Positions 17,501 through 24,689 of a stretch of 64,000 nt of DNA are shown piece by piece. The position numbers and the translations under genes were made by a program. Source of the stretch: JANMOK01 sp031415055 (GTDB taxonomy: Bacteria > Pseudomonadota > Alphaproteobacteria > Rhodobacterales > Rhodobacteraceae); the NCBI GenBank assembly GCA_031415055.1, contig JANOQZ010000004.1, positions 34,322 through 98,321 of the forward strand, in the 5' to 3' direction. The notes below the pieces were generated by a model that was given only the letters and a program-made list of their open reading frames with translations, was not told the origin of the DNA and made no database searches. Every line of letters starts with the position of its first letter. The first letter of the stretch is position 1.

Positions 17501-20026
17501 GCATTGCAGGCGGAAGCGTCTGAAAAGGCGACAGGTGCGCTTACGGCAACGGTGGCTCCGGTCCTGCCAACAAAGCGCGTGCCAGACGACATTGCGCTGC
17601 CGGAACTCGAATTTTTCAATGGCTTTGGCGGTTTTGCCGAAAATGGCCGCGAATACGTCACGGTACTACGCGATCGCCAAACGACACCCGCACCTTGGAT
17701 CAACGTGATCGCCAATCGCGGATTTGGTTTTCAGGTCTCGGTTGAGGGGAGCGGCTATGCTTGGGCCGAGAACAGTCGCGAGAACCAGTTGACGCCATGG
17801 TCGAACGATCCGGTAACGGACAGGCCGGGCGAAGCGGTTTATCTGCGCGATTTGGACAGCGGCGCGGTTTGGTCGCCAACAGCCTTACCGATACGAGGGC
17901 CGGGCACCTATGTTGCGCGGCATGGTTTTGGCTATAGTGGGTTTGACTACTCGGCGCATGAAATCGCTGCCAGCATGGTTCAATTTGTGCCACTCGATGA
18001 CCCGGTCCGCATCTCCCGGCTGACGCTGGTGAACCGCTCGAGCCGGGTGCGGCACTTGTCGGTGACCCACTATGCCGAGTGGGTATTGGGCACTTCGCGC
18101 AGCGCCGCGGCTGGGCATGTCAATACCGAGTTTGATCAAGTGACCGGCGCTATTTTGGCGCGAAACCCTTGGAGCACTGCGTTTCCAGGCCGTATCGCGT
18201 TTGCCAATATCGGTGCCGATCCATCGGCTTGGACGGGCGACAGGACCGAGTTTCTGGGCCTGCATGGCAACATTGCGGCACCGGTTGGCATCGGCCAGTC
18301 ACTTTCGGGCAATGTTGGTGCAGCGCTTGACCCATGTGCGGTGTTTCGCCGGATTTTGACACTGGCGCCGGGTGAGAGTGTCGAGGTTGTGATGCTGCTG
18401 GGCCAGGCCGCAAGTGTTGAGGCAGTGCGCGATATTATCGCCCGGACGCGCAAGTCGGATTTGAACGCCGTTTTGGATGGTGTGCAACGATATTGGTCCG
18501 ACACTTTGGCTGCTGTTCAGGTGACAACGCCAGACCGAAGTTTTGACATCATGCTCAACGGTTGGTTGATGTATCAGACGTTGGCGTGCCGGATTTGGGC
18601 ACGGGCCGGGTTTTATCAGGCAAGCGGGGCATATGGGTTCCGTGACCAGTTACAAGACGGAATGGCGCTGACGTTTAGCCAACCAGCGATGACGCGGGAA
18701 CATCTGCTTCGAGCAGGCTCAAGGCAGTTTCCCGAAGGCGATGTGCAGCACTGGTGGTTGCCGCATTCGGGGCAGGGCGTACGTACACGTATTTCTGATG
18801 ACCGAGTTTGGCTGGGTTACGCGGCGGCTCGCTATGTTACCACCACCAGTGATGTTGGTGTTTTGGACGAACCAATTGGTTTTGTTGAAGGCCCGAAACT
18901 CAGGCGGGGTGCGCATGACGAATTTTTTCAACCGAGCACCTCGGAGCAGAGCGCCAGTTTGTTCGAGCATTGCGCGTTGGGGTTGGATCAATGCATCAGC
19001 CTGACGGGGAAAAACGGCATTCCGCTGATCGGCACAGGCGATTGGAACGACGGGATGAACCGGGTGGGCGAAGGTGGCAAGGGCACCAGTGTCTGGCTGG
19101 GATGGTTGCTGATTGCCACGATTGCGATGATGGCACCGCTGGCGGACAAGCGCGACCCAGCCCGAGCCGTGCGTTGGCGAGCGCATGCAGAACGCGTGCG
19201 CGCAGCGATTGAGCGGCATGGCTGGGATGGCGAATGGTATCGCCGCGGCATGTATGACGACGGCAGCCTGCTGGGTTCGGCCACGTCACAGGAGTGTCAG
19301 ATCGATAGCATCGCTCAGTCCTGGGCCGTTCTTTCGGGGGCTGCTGAACCGAAGCGAGCGGCGCAAGCGATGCAATCTATGACGCGTCTCTTGATACGCC
19401 CAGAACATCGCATCGTCCTGTTGTTCGCCCCGCCGTTTGATCGCACAACGGTGGATCCCGGCTATATCAAAGGCTATCCTGCGGGGCTGCGCGAAAACGG
19501 CGGTCAATACACCCATGCCGCCATGTGGACAGTTATGGCCCATACGAAACTTGGCGACGGCGATAGTGCGGGCGCATTGTTTCATATGTTGAACCCGATC
19601 AACCACACACTGACGAACGCGGACGTTATGCGCTACAAAGTTGAACCGTATGTCGTTGCCGCTGATGTCTATTCGGTCGAACCGCACGCAGGGCGTGGCG
19701 GTTGGACTTGGTACACCGGGTCAGCCGCTTGGATGTACCGCGCGGGCGTCGAAGGTATTCTGGGGTTGACGCAAGTCGGGCCAAATCTGTTGCTGGACCC
19801 TTGTTTCCCCGGCCATTGGCCGCAAGTCGCGCTAACGGTGCGGCACGGAACGACGCGGTATGACATTTTGGTGGAAAACCCAGGCGGTTCCGGCCACGGC
19901 ATCGGTCAGGCTTATTTGGACGGCAAGGCATTGCTTCACACAGATGGCCCGCTAGTTTTGCCGTTGACGGGCGGGACACACAAAGTGCGGGTCATATTGG
20001 GAGGTCTGGTTCGCGCTGCGGCGTGA
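11549..20026 (+). CDS. ndvB: Cyclic beta-1,2-glucan synthase (GT84 plus glycoamylase-like plus GH94 domains)
   Basis: This 2825-residue inner-membrane enzyme matches the roughly 2830-residue NdvB/Cgs of Rhizobiales. Order of parts: a cytoplasmic N-terminus; membrane segments at about 400-450; a GT84 glycosyltransferase with DADTRLP near residue 618 and the QxxRW-type QHRWVRGDWQ near 763; further membrane segments at about 805-1000; a glycoamylase-like domain with WGISESSYNARD near 1360; and a C-terminal GH94 phosphorylase with catalytic TGDWNDGMN near 2496. It polymerises glucose from UDP-glucose, then cyclises and trims the periplasmic glucan used in osmoadaptation and host interaction. The start is TTG 11549, 2 nt after the small upstream gene; no better start is visible and FGPERLERHAESLAAAQ fits the family N-terminus. 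The frame is intact throughout. Confidence 0.95.
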   Translation: MIFGLLKFESGVWSDVNPIRSDLFGPERLERHAESLAAAQTVTDRPLRVPSLTKRLKQNSAVLLAEYRSSARALQSGRIVTPAAEWLLDNYHLVEQQLSKITDDLPLGYYRQLPKLADGPLVGYPRVLGLAWAYVAHTDSLISGLMLSRFVQAYQKVQPLDIGELWAVAITLRFVLVENMRRLAVQITAGHQMRVEADDLVDRVFGANQTTRTPMHIALAPYEDSDLSEILAAQMAKRLRGFDPAETPLRVWLEDRLRRQDTSIDQIVQNALHRQSATNVTMRNIVTSMRVISELDWADFFEEVSLVDTRLRERSEFGAMDFATRNRYRTEIEILARGSALTEIAVTDKTLALSEIGANERERDPGHALIGAGRPTLQSALGFTPSLRVRLKGQLSRLGLAGYIGAIAFTSALILIWALWQVANLGVAPAALVLLALFGLGPAFEAATAVVNMVITRTVRPKLLPALDLASGIPDHFKTLVAVPVLLSDVAGLTAQIEQLEVHHLSSAGGALYYALLSDGADAASETIDSDAGLIAAATEAIARLNASYPLEGIPRFLLLHRRRQWNAQEGCWMGWERKRGKLHELNRLLRGANDTSFLTGIAQQALPQDVRYVITLDADTRLPRDTVHRLIGKMAHPLNRAQVDAALGRVTIGYGIVQPRVVAALPVGHEGSIYQQVFSGPGGIEPYAAANSDVYQDLFAEGSFTGKGIYDVDAFEAAIQGRVPDNTMLSHDLFEGIFARAALASDIDVIEDYPAQYNVSTKRQHRWVRGDWQLLPWLFGACRADKGGISAVGRWKMIDNLRRSATVPMCLVALAVGWLLPLSAAIFWTSWLLALLALPRILPLPFALVPGRAGIDSRSHFTALARDTWDALRQIALGVVLLADSAWLMLDAIGRTLVRIGITRQHLLEWMTAAQVSTQSQPNVAGHFRQMFGSLLLAMGISAGVLALNGQVWFLVLPFVALWLAAPAIAWRISQPVIDKAVSALSRQDADDLRLISRRTWRYFETFVTASENFMPPDNFQETPRATIAHRTSPTNIGLYLLATVVARDMGWIGQKAALERLEATLAAMQRLPRFRGHFYNWYDTRDFRVLNPPYISSVDSGNLAGHLIAVAQSCREWRDTPTDAEQIRLGLGDTLRLAQQALGSATRLGNANATEIFEIFDDLESMLAPNRERPAADLAAIMALTDRASELVLKIGAGEEDLVFWTTALGRCVSEHLADQNAADLKRLEAVATLAHEFAVAMEFGFLLNPDKKLLSIGFSVETNSLDENCYDLLASEARLSSLFAIAKGDVETRHWFRLGRGATPLGSGSALISWSGSMFEYLMPSLVMRAPEGSVLAQTNRLIVARQQAYGRALDIPWGISESSYNARDLEMTYQYSNFGVPGLGLKRGLSENRVIAPYATGLAAMVDPSAARHNFAKLKDLGAEGRFGFYEALDFTSARLPEGDDMQIVRSFMAHHQGMTITAIANSLQDGRLRARFHAEPMIRAVELLLQERVPRDVATAHPRAEEVLVGAHDVSDMAVVRRFDAPDQEPPTVHVLSNGRYSVMLTPTGAGFSRWRDIAITRWRAFSSPEAFGSFIFVRDTKSGAAWSAAVQPTRADAALHRAVFCEHHAAFTHQGAGLTTTTEIVISSETDAEARRVTLTNSGRRAREIDLTSYAELVLAPFAADLAHPAFSKMFVVTDYLPELEVIIATRRRRSPGEAEIWAAHIAVVEGEQSAPVEIETDRARFIGRGNNITQAAMAEAPLSGTTGTVLDPIFSIRRRVIVPPGGIARVTFWTMVADSSADLLDLVDRHRDAAAFERAATLAWTEAQVLLRHLGVTNSEASDFQKLAGFILRGDSRLRSTPARVLAGAGAQSGLWLHGISGDLPIVLFLIDDTQDIGQLKQVLAAHEYWRTRQLHVDLVILNERASSYVQDLHIAVETAVRSAQLRPRSETGSGPAQGSIYTLRADLISAESRALLLSSAKVVLVASRGSIGEQIEALQAEASEKATGALTATVAPVLPTKRVPDDIALPELEFFNGFGGFAENGREYVTVLRDRQTTPAPWINVIANRGFGFQVSVEGSGYAWAENSRENQLTPWSNDPVTDRPGEAVYLRDLDSGAVWSPTALPIRGPGTYVARHGFGYSGFDYSAHEIAASMVQFVPLDDPVRISRLTLVNRSSRVRHLSVTHYAEWVLGTSRSAAAGHVNTEFDQVTGAILARNPWSTAFPGRIAFANIGADPSAWTGDRTEFLGLHGNIAAPVGIGQSLSGNVGAALDPCAVFRRILTLAPGESVEVVMLLGQAASVEAVRDIIARTRKSDLNAVLDGVQRYWSDTLAAVQVTTPDRSFDIMLNGWLMYQTLACRIWARAGFYQASGAYGFRDQLQDGMALTFSQPAMTREHLLRAGSRQFPEGDVQHWWLPHSGQGVRTRISDDRVWLGYAAARYVTTTSDVGVLDEPIGFVEGPKLRRGAHDEFFQPSTSEQSASLFEHCALGLDQCISLTGKNGIPLIGTGDWNDGMNRVGEGGKGTSVWLGWLLIATIAMMAPLADKRDPARAVRWRAHAERVRAAIERHGWDGEWYRRGMYDDGSLLGSATSQECQIDSIAQSWAVLSGAAEPKRAAQAMQSMTRLLIRPEHRIVLLFAPPFDRTTVDPGYIKGYPAGLRENGGQYTHAAMWTVMAHTKLGDGDSAGALFHMLNPINHTLTNADVMRYKVEPYVVAADVYSVEPHAGRGGWTWYTGSAAWMYRAGVEGILGLTQVGPNLLLDPCFPGHWPQVALTVRHGTTRYDILVENPGGSGHGIGQAYLDGKALLHTDGPLVLPLTGGTHKVRVILGGLVRAAA

Positions 20027-20047
20027 CTTTAACCCTTGGCGCAGCAA

Positions 20048-20072
20048 GGAACTTTTTGGCGTGAACGGCGTT
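20048..20072 (+). promoter_or_regulatory. EcfG-dependent promoter for the secreted protein at 20134
   Basis: GGAAC (20048-20052), a 16-nt spacer and CGTT (20069-20072), an exact consensus match 62 nt upstream of the ATG. It lies 22 nt beyond the ndvB stop, so the downstream gene has its own stress promoter. Confidence 0.8.
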
Positions 20073-20133
20073 TTCTTCATGTCAGGTTTGGCAATTGTGT
20101 CCAAACCCTTGAAATGTAAAATCGGAGAATAGC

Positions 20134-20625
20134 ATGTTTCGCAATGCAATTATCTCAGTGTCATTCGTAGCGCTGATGTCGGGTGGTGCCATAGCTGCTA
20201 CCGATGTGATGGTGCAAGAAATCGATGCCCAAGTCGACCTTACGGCCCTTGAAAATACCGACGCTGCCGCACGTTACGCCAATATCGAAGGTGATTTGGA
20301 AAGTGCGCTGGCAGCGCGTCTGATTGATCATATCGCAGACGAAGGTTTGCGCATCGTCATTGATATTTCGGAAGTCGAATTGAGCAACTCGTTCCAAGAA
20401 TCAATGAATATCGGCGACACCCATTTGGTCGGCAATGTGACGGTCATCAACGATGAAGAACCGAGCAAAGTCGACGTCTACGAGATGACGGTAAATATCG
20501 ATCAGGCCAAGGTGTTCTTTCCGGCAGACTTGGACGTGGTAACGCTGACAGCCAGCAGCGACACCTTCTACAATGCGATGATCAATGCCTTTGCCGAAGC
20601 GGTTGTCGTCAGACTGCTGAACTGA
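20134..20625 (+). CDS. Secreted protein of unknown function, EcfG-controlled
   Basis: A 163-residue protein with a clear Sec signal peptide (MFRNAIISVSFVALMSGGAIAA, cleavage after AIA). The mature part is acidic, with alternating hydrophobic strands (LRIVIDISEVELS, HLVGNVTVINDEE, YEMTVNIDQAKVFF) suggesting a small beta-sandwich periplasmic domain. I do not recognise a family. It has its own EcfG promoter and AT-rich leader, with AGGAG-like GGAGAA just before the ATG. Position between ndvB and a PerM-like permease suggests an envelope stress role (inference only). Confidence 0.75.
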   Translation: MFRNAIISVSFVALMSGGAIAATDVMVQEIDAQVDLTALENTDAAARYANIEGDLESALAARLIDHIADEGLRIVIDISEVELSNSFQESMNIGDTHLVGNVTVINDEEPSKVDVYEMTVNIDQAKVFFPADLDVVTLTASSDTFYNAMINAFAEAVVVRLLN

Positions 20626-20765
20626 CTACACCCTGATGTCAAAAACTTTGCGCCGCGAACCTAGGGTTGGCGGCGTTTCTGCAAGGTATGTTCTATTCGG
20701 ATTGGTTCTGGTTGTGCTGTTGTGACCTTCTTGAATACCTGAATCTGGACTTGTTGGAGCGCGAC

Positions 20766-21890
20766 ATGACTACTGACCTTCGCACCCAAAGTGCCGCACA
20801 TCAAAAAACCACGCGGACGGCGTTGGTGGGCATTTTCATCTTGCTGATCGTCGCTGCCATCTATTTGGCGCGAGATTTTTTGATGCCTGTCGTGCTCGCA
20901 TTTTTCGTTGCGATGACCTTTCGACCGGCGGTCCGACGATTGGCCGGCCATGGAATACCTGCTTGGGGCACGGCGATTGGATTTGCGGTGACCTTGTTTG
21001 TGGCCGCTCTGCTGGTCGCGTATCTTGCAAGCGGGCCGATTTCGGCTTGGATTGCCGATGCGCCGGAAATTCAAAGAGTGTTGACCGAAAAAGCGCGCGA
21101 TTTTCGGGTCTACTTTAGCGGTTTGGTGCATTTCGCCGAACAGATTCAAACCGCCGCTGCGCCGGACAACGCCAACGATGTTGGCGTGGTGGTCAGAACG
21201 TCTGGCATGTTTTCCACAGTATCACAGTTTGCCGCGCATCCGATCTACATGATCCTGATGCTGCTTGGCACTTTGATACTGGCCATATTTCTGATGGCCT
21301 CGGGCGATTTGTTTTATGAAAAGCTGGTCAAGGTGTTGCCGAATTTGAGCGAAAAGAAAAAGGCGCTGCGGATCGTCTATGATGTAGAGCGCGAAGTTTC
21401 GACCTATTTGATCACGGTGAGCGCAATCAACGCCGGTCTTTCAGGTGCCGTCGCCATTGCTTTTAAGACAATTGGCATGCCGACACCGTTTCTGTGGATG
21501 CTGGTGGTCTTCGTGTTGAATTTTGTACCGTATCTTGGACCCCTGACCGGAGTTGCCCTGACGTTCTTGGTTGGGATTGTGGTGTTTGACACCATCGGCT
21601 TGGCTTTGCTTCCACCGATTGTCTACATCGTTTTGGTCGGAATTGAATCTGAAGTCATAACTCCCCTGTTTCTAAGCCGTCGGTTGGCACTCAATTCCGT
21701 GGCCATTTTGCTGGCGCTGACTTTTTGGGCATGGGCATGGGGTGTCGTCGGTATCGTTATTGCCGTCCCGATGCTGGTCACGCTGCGGGTGTTCTGCAGC
21801 CACGTGGAAAACCTGTCGGCGATTGGCGAATTTTTGGGCGAATCCGATAGTAATCTTGCCGAAAAGTCTGAACCTGCGACCGACGGTTAG
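20766..21890 (+). CDS. AI-2E family (PerM/YhhT-like) membrane protein
   Basis: A 374-residue polytopic inner-membrane protein with about eight membrane segments: a pair at about 15-60, one around residues 60-90, then a large soluble loop (about 90-150), and the conserved C-terminal block FVLNFVPYLGPLTGVALTFLVG followed by further helices. Members have been linked to export of autoinducer-2 and to Na+/H+ exchange, but most are uncharacterised. I chose ATG 20766 (GGAG about 6 nt upstream) over an in-frame ATG at 20667, whose extra 33 residues are Cys/Trp rich and unlike the family. It follows the secreted protein gene by 140 nt. Confidence 0.85.
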   Translation: MTTDLRTQSAAHQKTTRTALVGIFILLIVAAIYLARDFLMPVVLAFFVAMTFRPAVRRLAGHGIPAWGTAIGFAVTLFVAALLVAYLASGPISAWIADAPEIQRVLTEKARDFRVYFSGLVHFAEQIQTAAAPDNANDVGVVVRTSGMFSTVSQFAAHPIYMILMLLGTLILAIFLMASGDLFYEKLVKVLPNLSEKKKALRIVYDVEREVSTYLITVSAINAGLSGAVAIAFKTIGMPTPFLWMLVVFVLNFVPYLGPLTGVALTFLVGIVVFDTIGLALLPPIVYIVLVGIESEVITPLFLSRRLALNSVAILLALTFWAWAWGVVGIVIAVPMLVTLRVFCSHVENLSAIGEFLGESDSNLAEKSEPATDG

Positions 21891-21916
21891 CCCAAGCTTT
21901 AGCGTTAGGGCTGCGG

Positions 21917-21942
21917 GGAACTTTTCACCAATATTTCGCGTT
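21917..21942 (+). promoter_or_regulatory. EcfG-dependent promoter for a 24-residue membrane peptide
   Basis: GGAAC (21917-21921), a 17-nt spacer and CGTT (21939-21942), an exact match placed 30 nt before the ATG at 21972. Confidence 0.8.
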
Positions 21943-21971
21943 GTATTTGGACAGTAGAAGGAGATTGAACC

Positions 21972-22046
21972 ATGAACGGAATAATCTATCTTGTCGGTTT
22001 GATTGTCATCGTGGTGGCGGTTTTGGGCTATTTTGGCTTGGGTTAA
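21972..22046 (+). CDS. Single-span membrane micropeptide (24 residues)
   Basis: The ORF encodes MNGIIYLVGLIVIVVAVLGY followed by FGLG. This is one transmembrane helix with almost no soluble part. It has an AAGGAG ribosome-binding site (about 21958-21963) 8 nt before the ATG and an EcfG promoter 30 nt upstream, so expression is well supported. Very similar tiny ORFs are common in alphaproteobacterial genomes and usually carry no name. A role in membrane stress, or as a small regulator of a membrane enzyme, is possible but not shown. It converges with the histidine kinase gene. Confidence 0.75.
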   Translation: MNGIIYLVGLIVIVVAVLGYFGLG

Positions 22047-22103
22047 GGCACGACGTTCGTTTAACAAACGTATTTAACCATCGGGTTTTATTGCCTTAAC
22101 TGG

Positions 22104-23831
22104 CTATTGCATTGATGTTTCGATGGGTTCGGGGCGAAAATCAACAATCGGAAAATCCACGCGAAGGTGATACCGACTTGGTTCGTCGGATACCTTGAGT
22201 GTTCCGCCAGCTTGTTGGACAAGCGCTACAATCAACGCATTACCCAACCCAGTGCCTTTGACTTTATTAGCCGTGGTCAGTTGAATGCCCTTACTGTTTT
22301 CAACCTCAAAATAAGCGCTTGAATTGGTGACCAACCCGAGCCGGATAGCGAGCGACGGGGTGACGTTGGCCGGGTGACCAATATATTTCAACGCGTTGGT
22401 GATTGCCTCGGTCGCCAGCATGGACAGCGGCACAGCCTGATCGGGGAACAGTGTCACCGGATCGTAGCTTTGCACGACATCCATGGCCAAATTGGGCGTT
22501 AGACCGGCGTCGATGGTGCGTTGGGCGATACCCTGCAACAGTTCGTCAGCCCGCACCCGGCCTTCGGTTGAGGTTTCATATAAAGCGCGGTGGACGGTTG
22601 CCATGCTCATCACCCGCATTTGCACTTCTCTAAGTGCAGCGCGGGCTTCAAGCGTGGCGGCTGTTCGGGTTTTCAAGCTGACAATGGAGGAAATAAGTTG
22701 CAGGTTGTTTTTGACACGGTGGTGAACTTCTTTCAAAAGCACGGTCTTGTCTCGGATCGTATCTTCCAGTTTTGCCTGATCGCTGACGACGGTTAGGGCA
22801 AGGTTATGCCAAGAAGCATCGATGTCGCGCATTTCGGAGGGAATACCAAAGCTGCTGACGCTGGGGGCAAGTTGACCTGAACCTACAAATAGTTCCATGT
22901 CGCGCCCCAAGCGTTTAATGTGTTTGATTGCCAGTCGGTGCACGGCGAAATAGGCAACGGCAAAGCTGGTCAGCCACATAAGTGCCGGAAAAATAATCGG
23001 TGAAAAGGAAAAAGTTCCGCCGCTTGCCAGTGGTCGCCAACTGCCGATTGCGTAGACGTTGTTTTCCAAGATCGGCACGACGGCGAATACCCGTGGCAAT
23101 CCATCGCCCGCCGGGCCCGAAAAAGCTAACTGCGTTTTGCCGACAAAGGAAAGTAGCGGTTTGGCTTGCGGAAGTCGCAAATCTGCAGTTTCGATGCCCG
23201 CTTCTGCCGAGAGAACATTCCCTTGTTCGTTGAAAGTGACAAGATCAATCGGTCGGTCAGGTGACAGCACCCGCATGCCTTTGAAAATTTGTGCGTGCGG
23301 CAATGAAATAGTGACATAACCATCGAATGTTTCACCCGACATAATCGGCAGCGACAATGCGATTATTGAAGTTTTGCTGATCGATGGGTCCAAATTGATG
23401 ACGGATCGTGGTTTGGGGTCGGCCTTCATTTCACGAAAGGTCTTTTCTGCGGACACATCCGAGCCACGGCCGGCTGAACCGCAACGGACATAACCATCAG
23501 TGGAAATGTAGCCGGCAAAACTAAATTGCGGACTTTGTAATATGAAGTCGGCAAAGAGCGCGTCGCAAACAGCGGGTTCGTCTTTGACAAAACCGATTGT
23601 CGAAGCAAGCGCGGTCAGCGAACCAAAGGCCGCACGGATTAGGCTTTCCTCGCTGGTTGCAGCTTGAGCGGTTAGCGCCAGAAGCGATGCTTCGTCCCTG
23701 CGGGCGGTTTCCCGTTCGATCGTCGCGGTTTGGTAGATTGCGATGATACCGATCGGAAGAAGTGCCAAAACCAACAAAGCTGCAACGCGAAACGCAAGTC
23801 CGCCGAAAACCCGGCGAATGGCGGCGATCAA
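22104..23831 (-). CDS. Membrane histidine kinase, HWE/HisKA_2 class, PhyK-like
   Basis: A 575-residue sensor kinase. A membrane helix lies at about 14-34; an extracytoplasmic sensor region at about 35-280 contains a CxxAxxxG-rich stretch (Cys75, Cys102) of the double-Cache/CHASE type; a second helix is at about 285-308, followed by a HAMP-like linker. The HisKA_2 phosphoacceptor motif KEVHHRVKNNLQLISSIVSLK follows at about 370, then an ATPase domain with an N-box (ATEAITNALKYIG) and G-box (GTGLGNALIVALVQQAGG). Kinases of this type phosphorylate PhyR to start the general stress response. It starts with TTG, overlapping the ecfG stop by 4 bp, so nepR, ecfG and this kinase form one operon. Confidence 0.88.
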   Translation of the reverse strand: MIAAIRRVFGGLAFRVAALLVLALLPIGIIAIYQTATIERETARRDEASLLALTAQAATSEESLIRAAFGSLTALASTIGFVKDEPAVCDALFADFILQSPQFSFAGYISTDGYVRCGSAGRGSDVSAEKTFREMKADPKPRSVINLDPSISKTSIIALSLPIMSGETFDGYVTISLPHAQIFKGMRVLSPDRPIDLVTFNEQGNVLSAEAGIETADLRLPQAKPLLSFVGKTQLAFSGPAGDGLPRVFAVVPILENNVYAIGSWRPLASGGTFSFSPIIFPALMWLTSFAVAYFAVHRLAIKHIKRLGRDMELFVGSGQLAPSVSSFGIPSEMRDIDASWHNLALTVVSDQAKLEDTIRDKTVLLKEVHHRVKNNLQLISSIVSLKTRTAATLEARAALREVQMRVMSMATVHRALYETSTEGRVRADELLQGIAQRTIDAGLTPNLAMDVVQSYDPVTLFPDQAVPLSMLATEAITNALKYIGHPANVTPSLAIRLGLVTNSSAYFEVENSKGIQLTTANKVKGTGLGNALIVALVQQAGGTLKVSDEPSRYHLRVDFPIVDFRPEPIETSMQ

Positions 23832-24436
23832 CCGGCAAACCTTTGTGGTGCATTGCCGGCGTTCACAACGGACATGGTGACCTTGTCGGTCATTTCCATC
23901 GCGTCACCTGCGGATATCTGCAACAATTCGATCAAGCGAAGTCGTCCGCGGTTGACGCGGCTTTTGATGGTGCCGACCGCAACGCCACAAGTCTGAGCCG
24001 CCTCTTCATAAGCGTAACCGCTGGCGCCGACCAGCGTTAGCGCTTCACGCTGTTCAACCGGTAACTGAACAAAAGCGACAAAAAAATCCGACAAGGCCAA
24101 TCGACCGTCATGGGCTGGTTTTTCGGAAAGCATGGCGGCAAAGGCACCGTCGACATCAGCAACTTCGCGTTTGGCCTTGCGTCGGTCGGAATAGAAAGTG
24201 TTGCGCAGAATCGTGAACAACCAAGCCTGCAGCTTCGTGCCAGGTTGGAACGAACCAAAGTTTTTCCATGCCTTGACCAATGTATCTTGAACCAAATCGT
24301 CGGCGGCCGCGCTGTTGCGTGTCAGGCTGAGAGCAAAAGCCCGCATCGGCCCGAGGTGCGTGACAATTGCATCGCGTGGGTCGGCTTGCGGACCAGGTTT
24401 CTTGGTATTTGTCTGAAGTGATTCAGCTTGTGCCAT
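23828..24436 (-). CDS. ecfG: General stress ECF sigma factor EcfG
   Basis: A 202-residue ECF sigma factor. Region sigma-2 spans about 25-95 (LTRNSAAADDLVQDTLVKAW, GTKLQAWLFTILRNTFYSD) and sigma-4 about 130-180 (EQREALTLVGASGYAYEEAA and GTIKSRVNRGR). These motifs are diagnostic for EcfG (RpoE2/SigT). It directs RNA polymerase to GGAAC-N16/17-CGTT promoters and is held by NepR until phosphorylated PhyR releases it. The ATG at 24436 is chosen over one 13 codons upstream because the shorter start gives the usual small overlap with nepR. It overlaps nepR at its 5' end and the kinase gene at its 3' end. Its own promoter is the shared palindrome at 24629-24661. Confidence 0.94.
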   Translation of the reverse strand: MAQAESLQTNTKKPGPQADPRDAIVTHLGPMRAFALSLTRNSAAADDLVQDTLVKAWKNFGSFQPGTKLQAWLFTILRNTFYSDRRKAKREVADVDGAFAAMLSEKPAHDGRLALSDFFVAFVQLPVEQREALTLVGASGYAYEEAAQTCGVAVGTIKSRVNRGRLRLIELLQISAGDAMEMTDKVTMSVVNAGNAPQRFAG

Positions 24437-24578
24437 TGGTATCGTCCTGCTCTTTGAGTTGCCGTAGCAACGCAAGTAGCCGATCGGGAATTACTTCCGC
24501 TTCCTTTTCCTTGTAGACTTTTCGAAGGTTCTCTTCGATCTGCTCTTCGAGGATGGATTTAGGCTCTTTTTTTTCCAT
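24423..24578 (-). CDS. nepR: Anti-sigma factor NepR
   Basis: A 51-residue protein, MEKKEPKSILEEQIEENLRK onward, with the NepR helix containing IEENLRKVYKE and the second helix PDRLLALLRQLKE. NepR binds and sequesters EcfG; phosphorylated PhyR binds NepR through its sigma-like domain. ATG 24578 has GGAG about 6 nt upstream; a longer frame reading from 24647 would start inside the promoter and is rejected. The 3' end overlaps the ecfG start by 14 nt, giving stoichiometric co-translation. Transcription starts from the minus-strand half of the palindromic EcfG promoter (autoregulation). Confidence 0.93.
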   Translation of the reverse strand: MEKKEPKSILEEQIEENLRKVYKEKEAEVIPDRLLALLRQLKEQDDTNGTS

Positions 24579-24628
24579 TGTACTCCACTCATACACGGTC
24601 TGGCCTCGCAGCGATAACACGTGCCTCT

Positions 24629-24661
24629 GGAACCAAACTACTCTCAAATGCGTTTGGTTCC
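24629..24661. promoter_or_regulatory. Superimposed divergent EcfG promoters on one inverted repeat (phyR / nepR-ecfG)
   Basis: GGAACCAAAC (24629-24638) and GTTTGGTTCC (24652-24661) form a perfect 10-bp inverted repeat around a 13-nt centre. On the plus strand GGAAC-N17-CGTT (24629-24633, 24651-24654) serves phyR. On the minus strand GGAAC-N17-AGTT (24661-24657, 24639-24636) serves nepR-ecfG. Each -35 box overlaps the opposite promoter's -10, so only one RNA polymerase can sit here at a time. Confidence 0.82.
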
Positions 24662-24689
24662 CAATGGGCTATAAAAAAGGATGTTTTTC

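Noticed and set aside
22050..22075. AT-rich hairpin after the micropeptide gene (ACGTTCGTT with AACAAACGT)
   Set aside because: It is low in GC with a mismatch and no T run in either direction, so it is not called a terminator.
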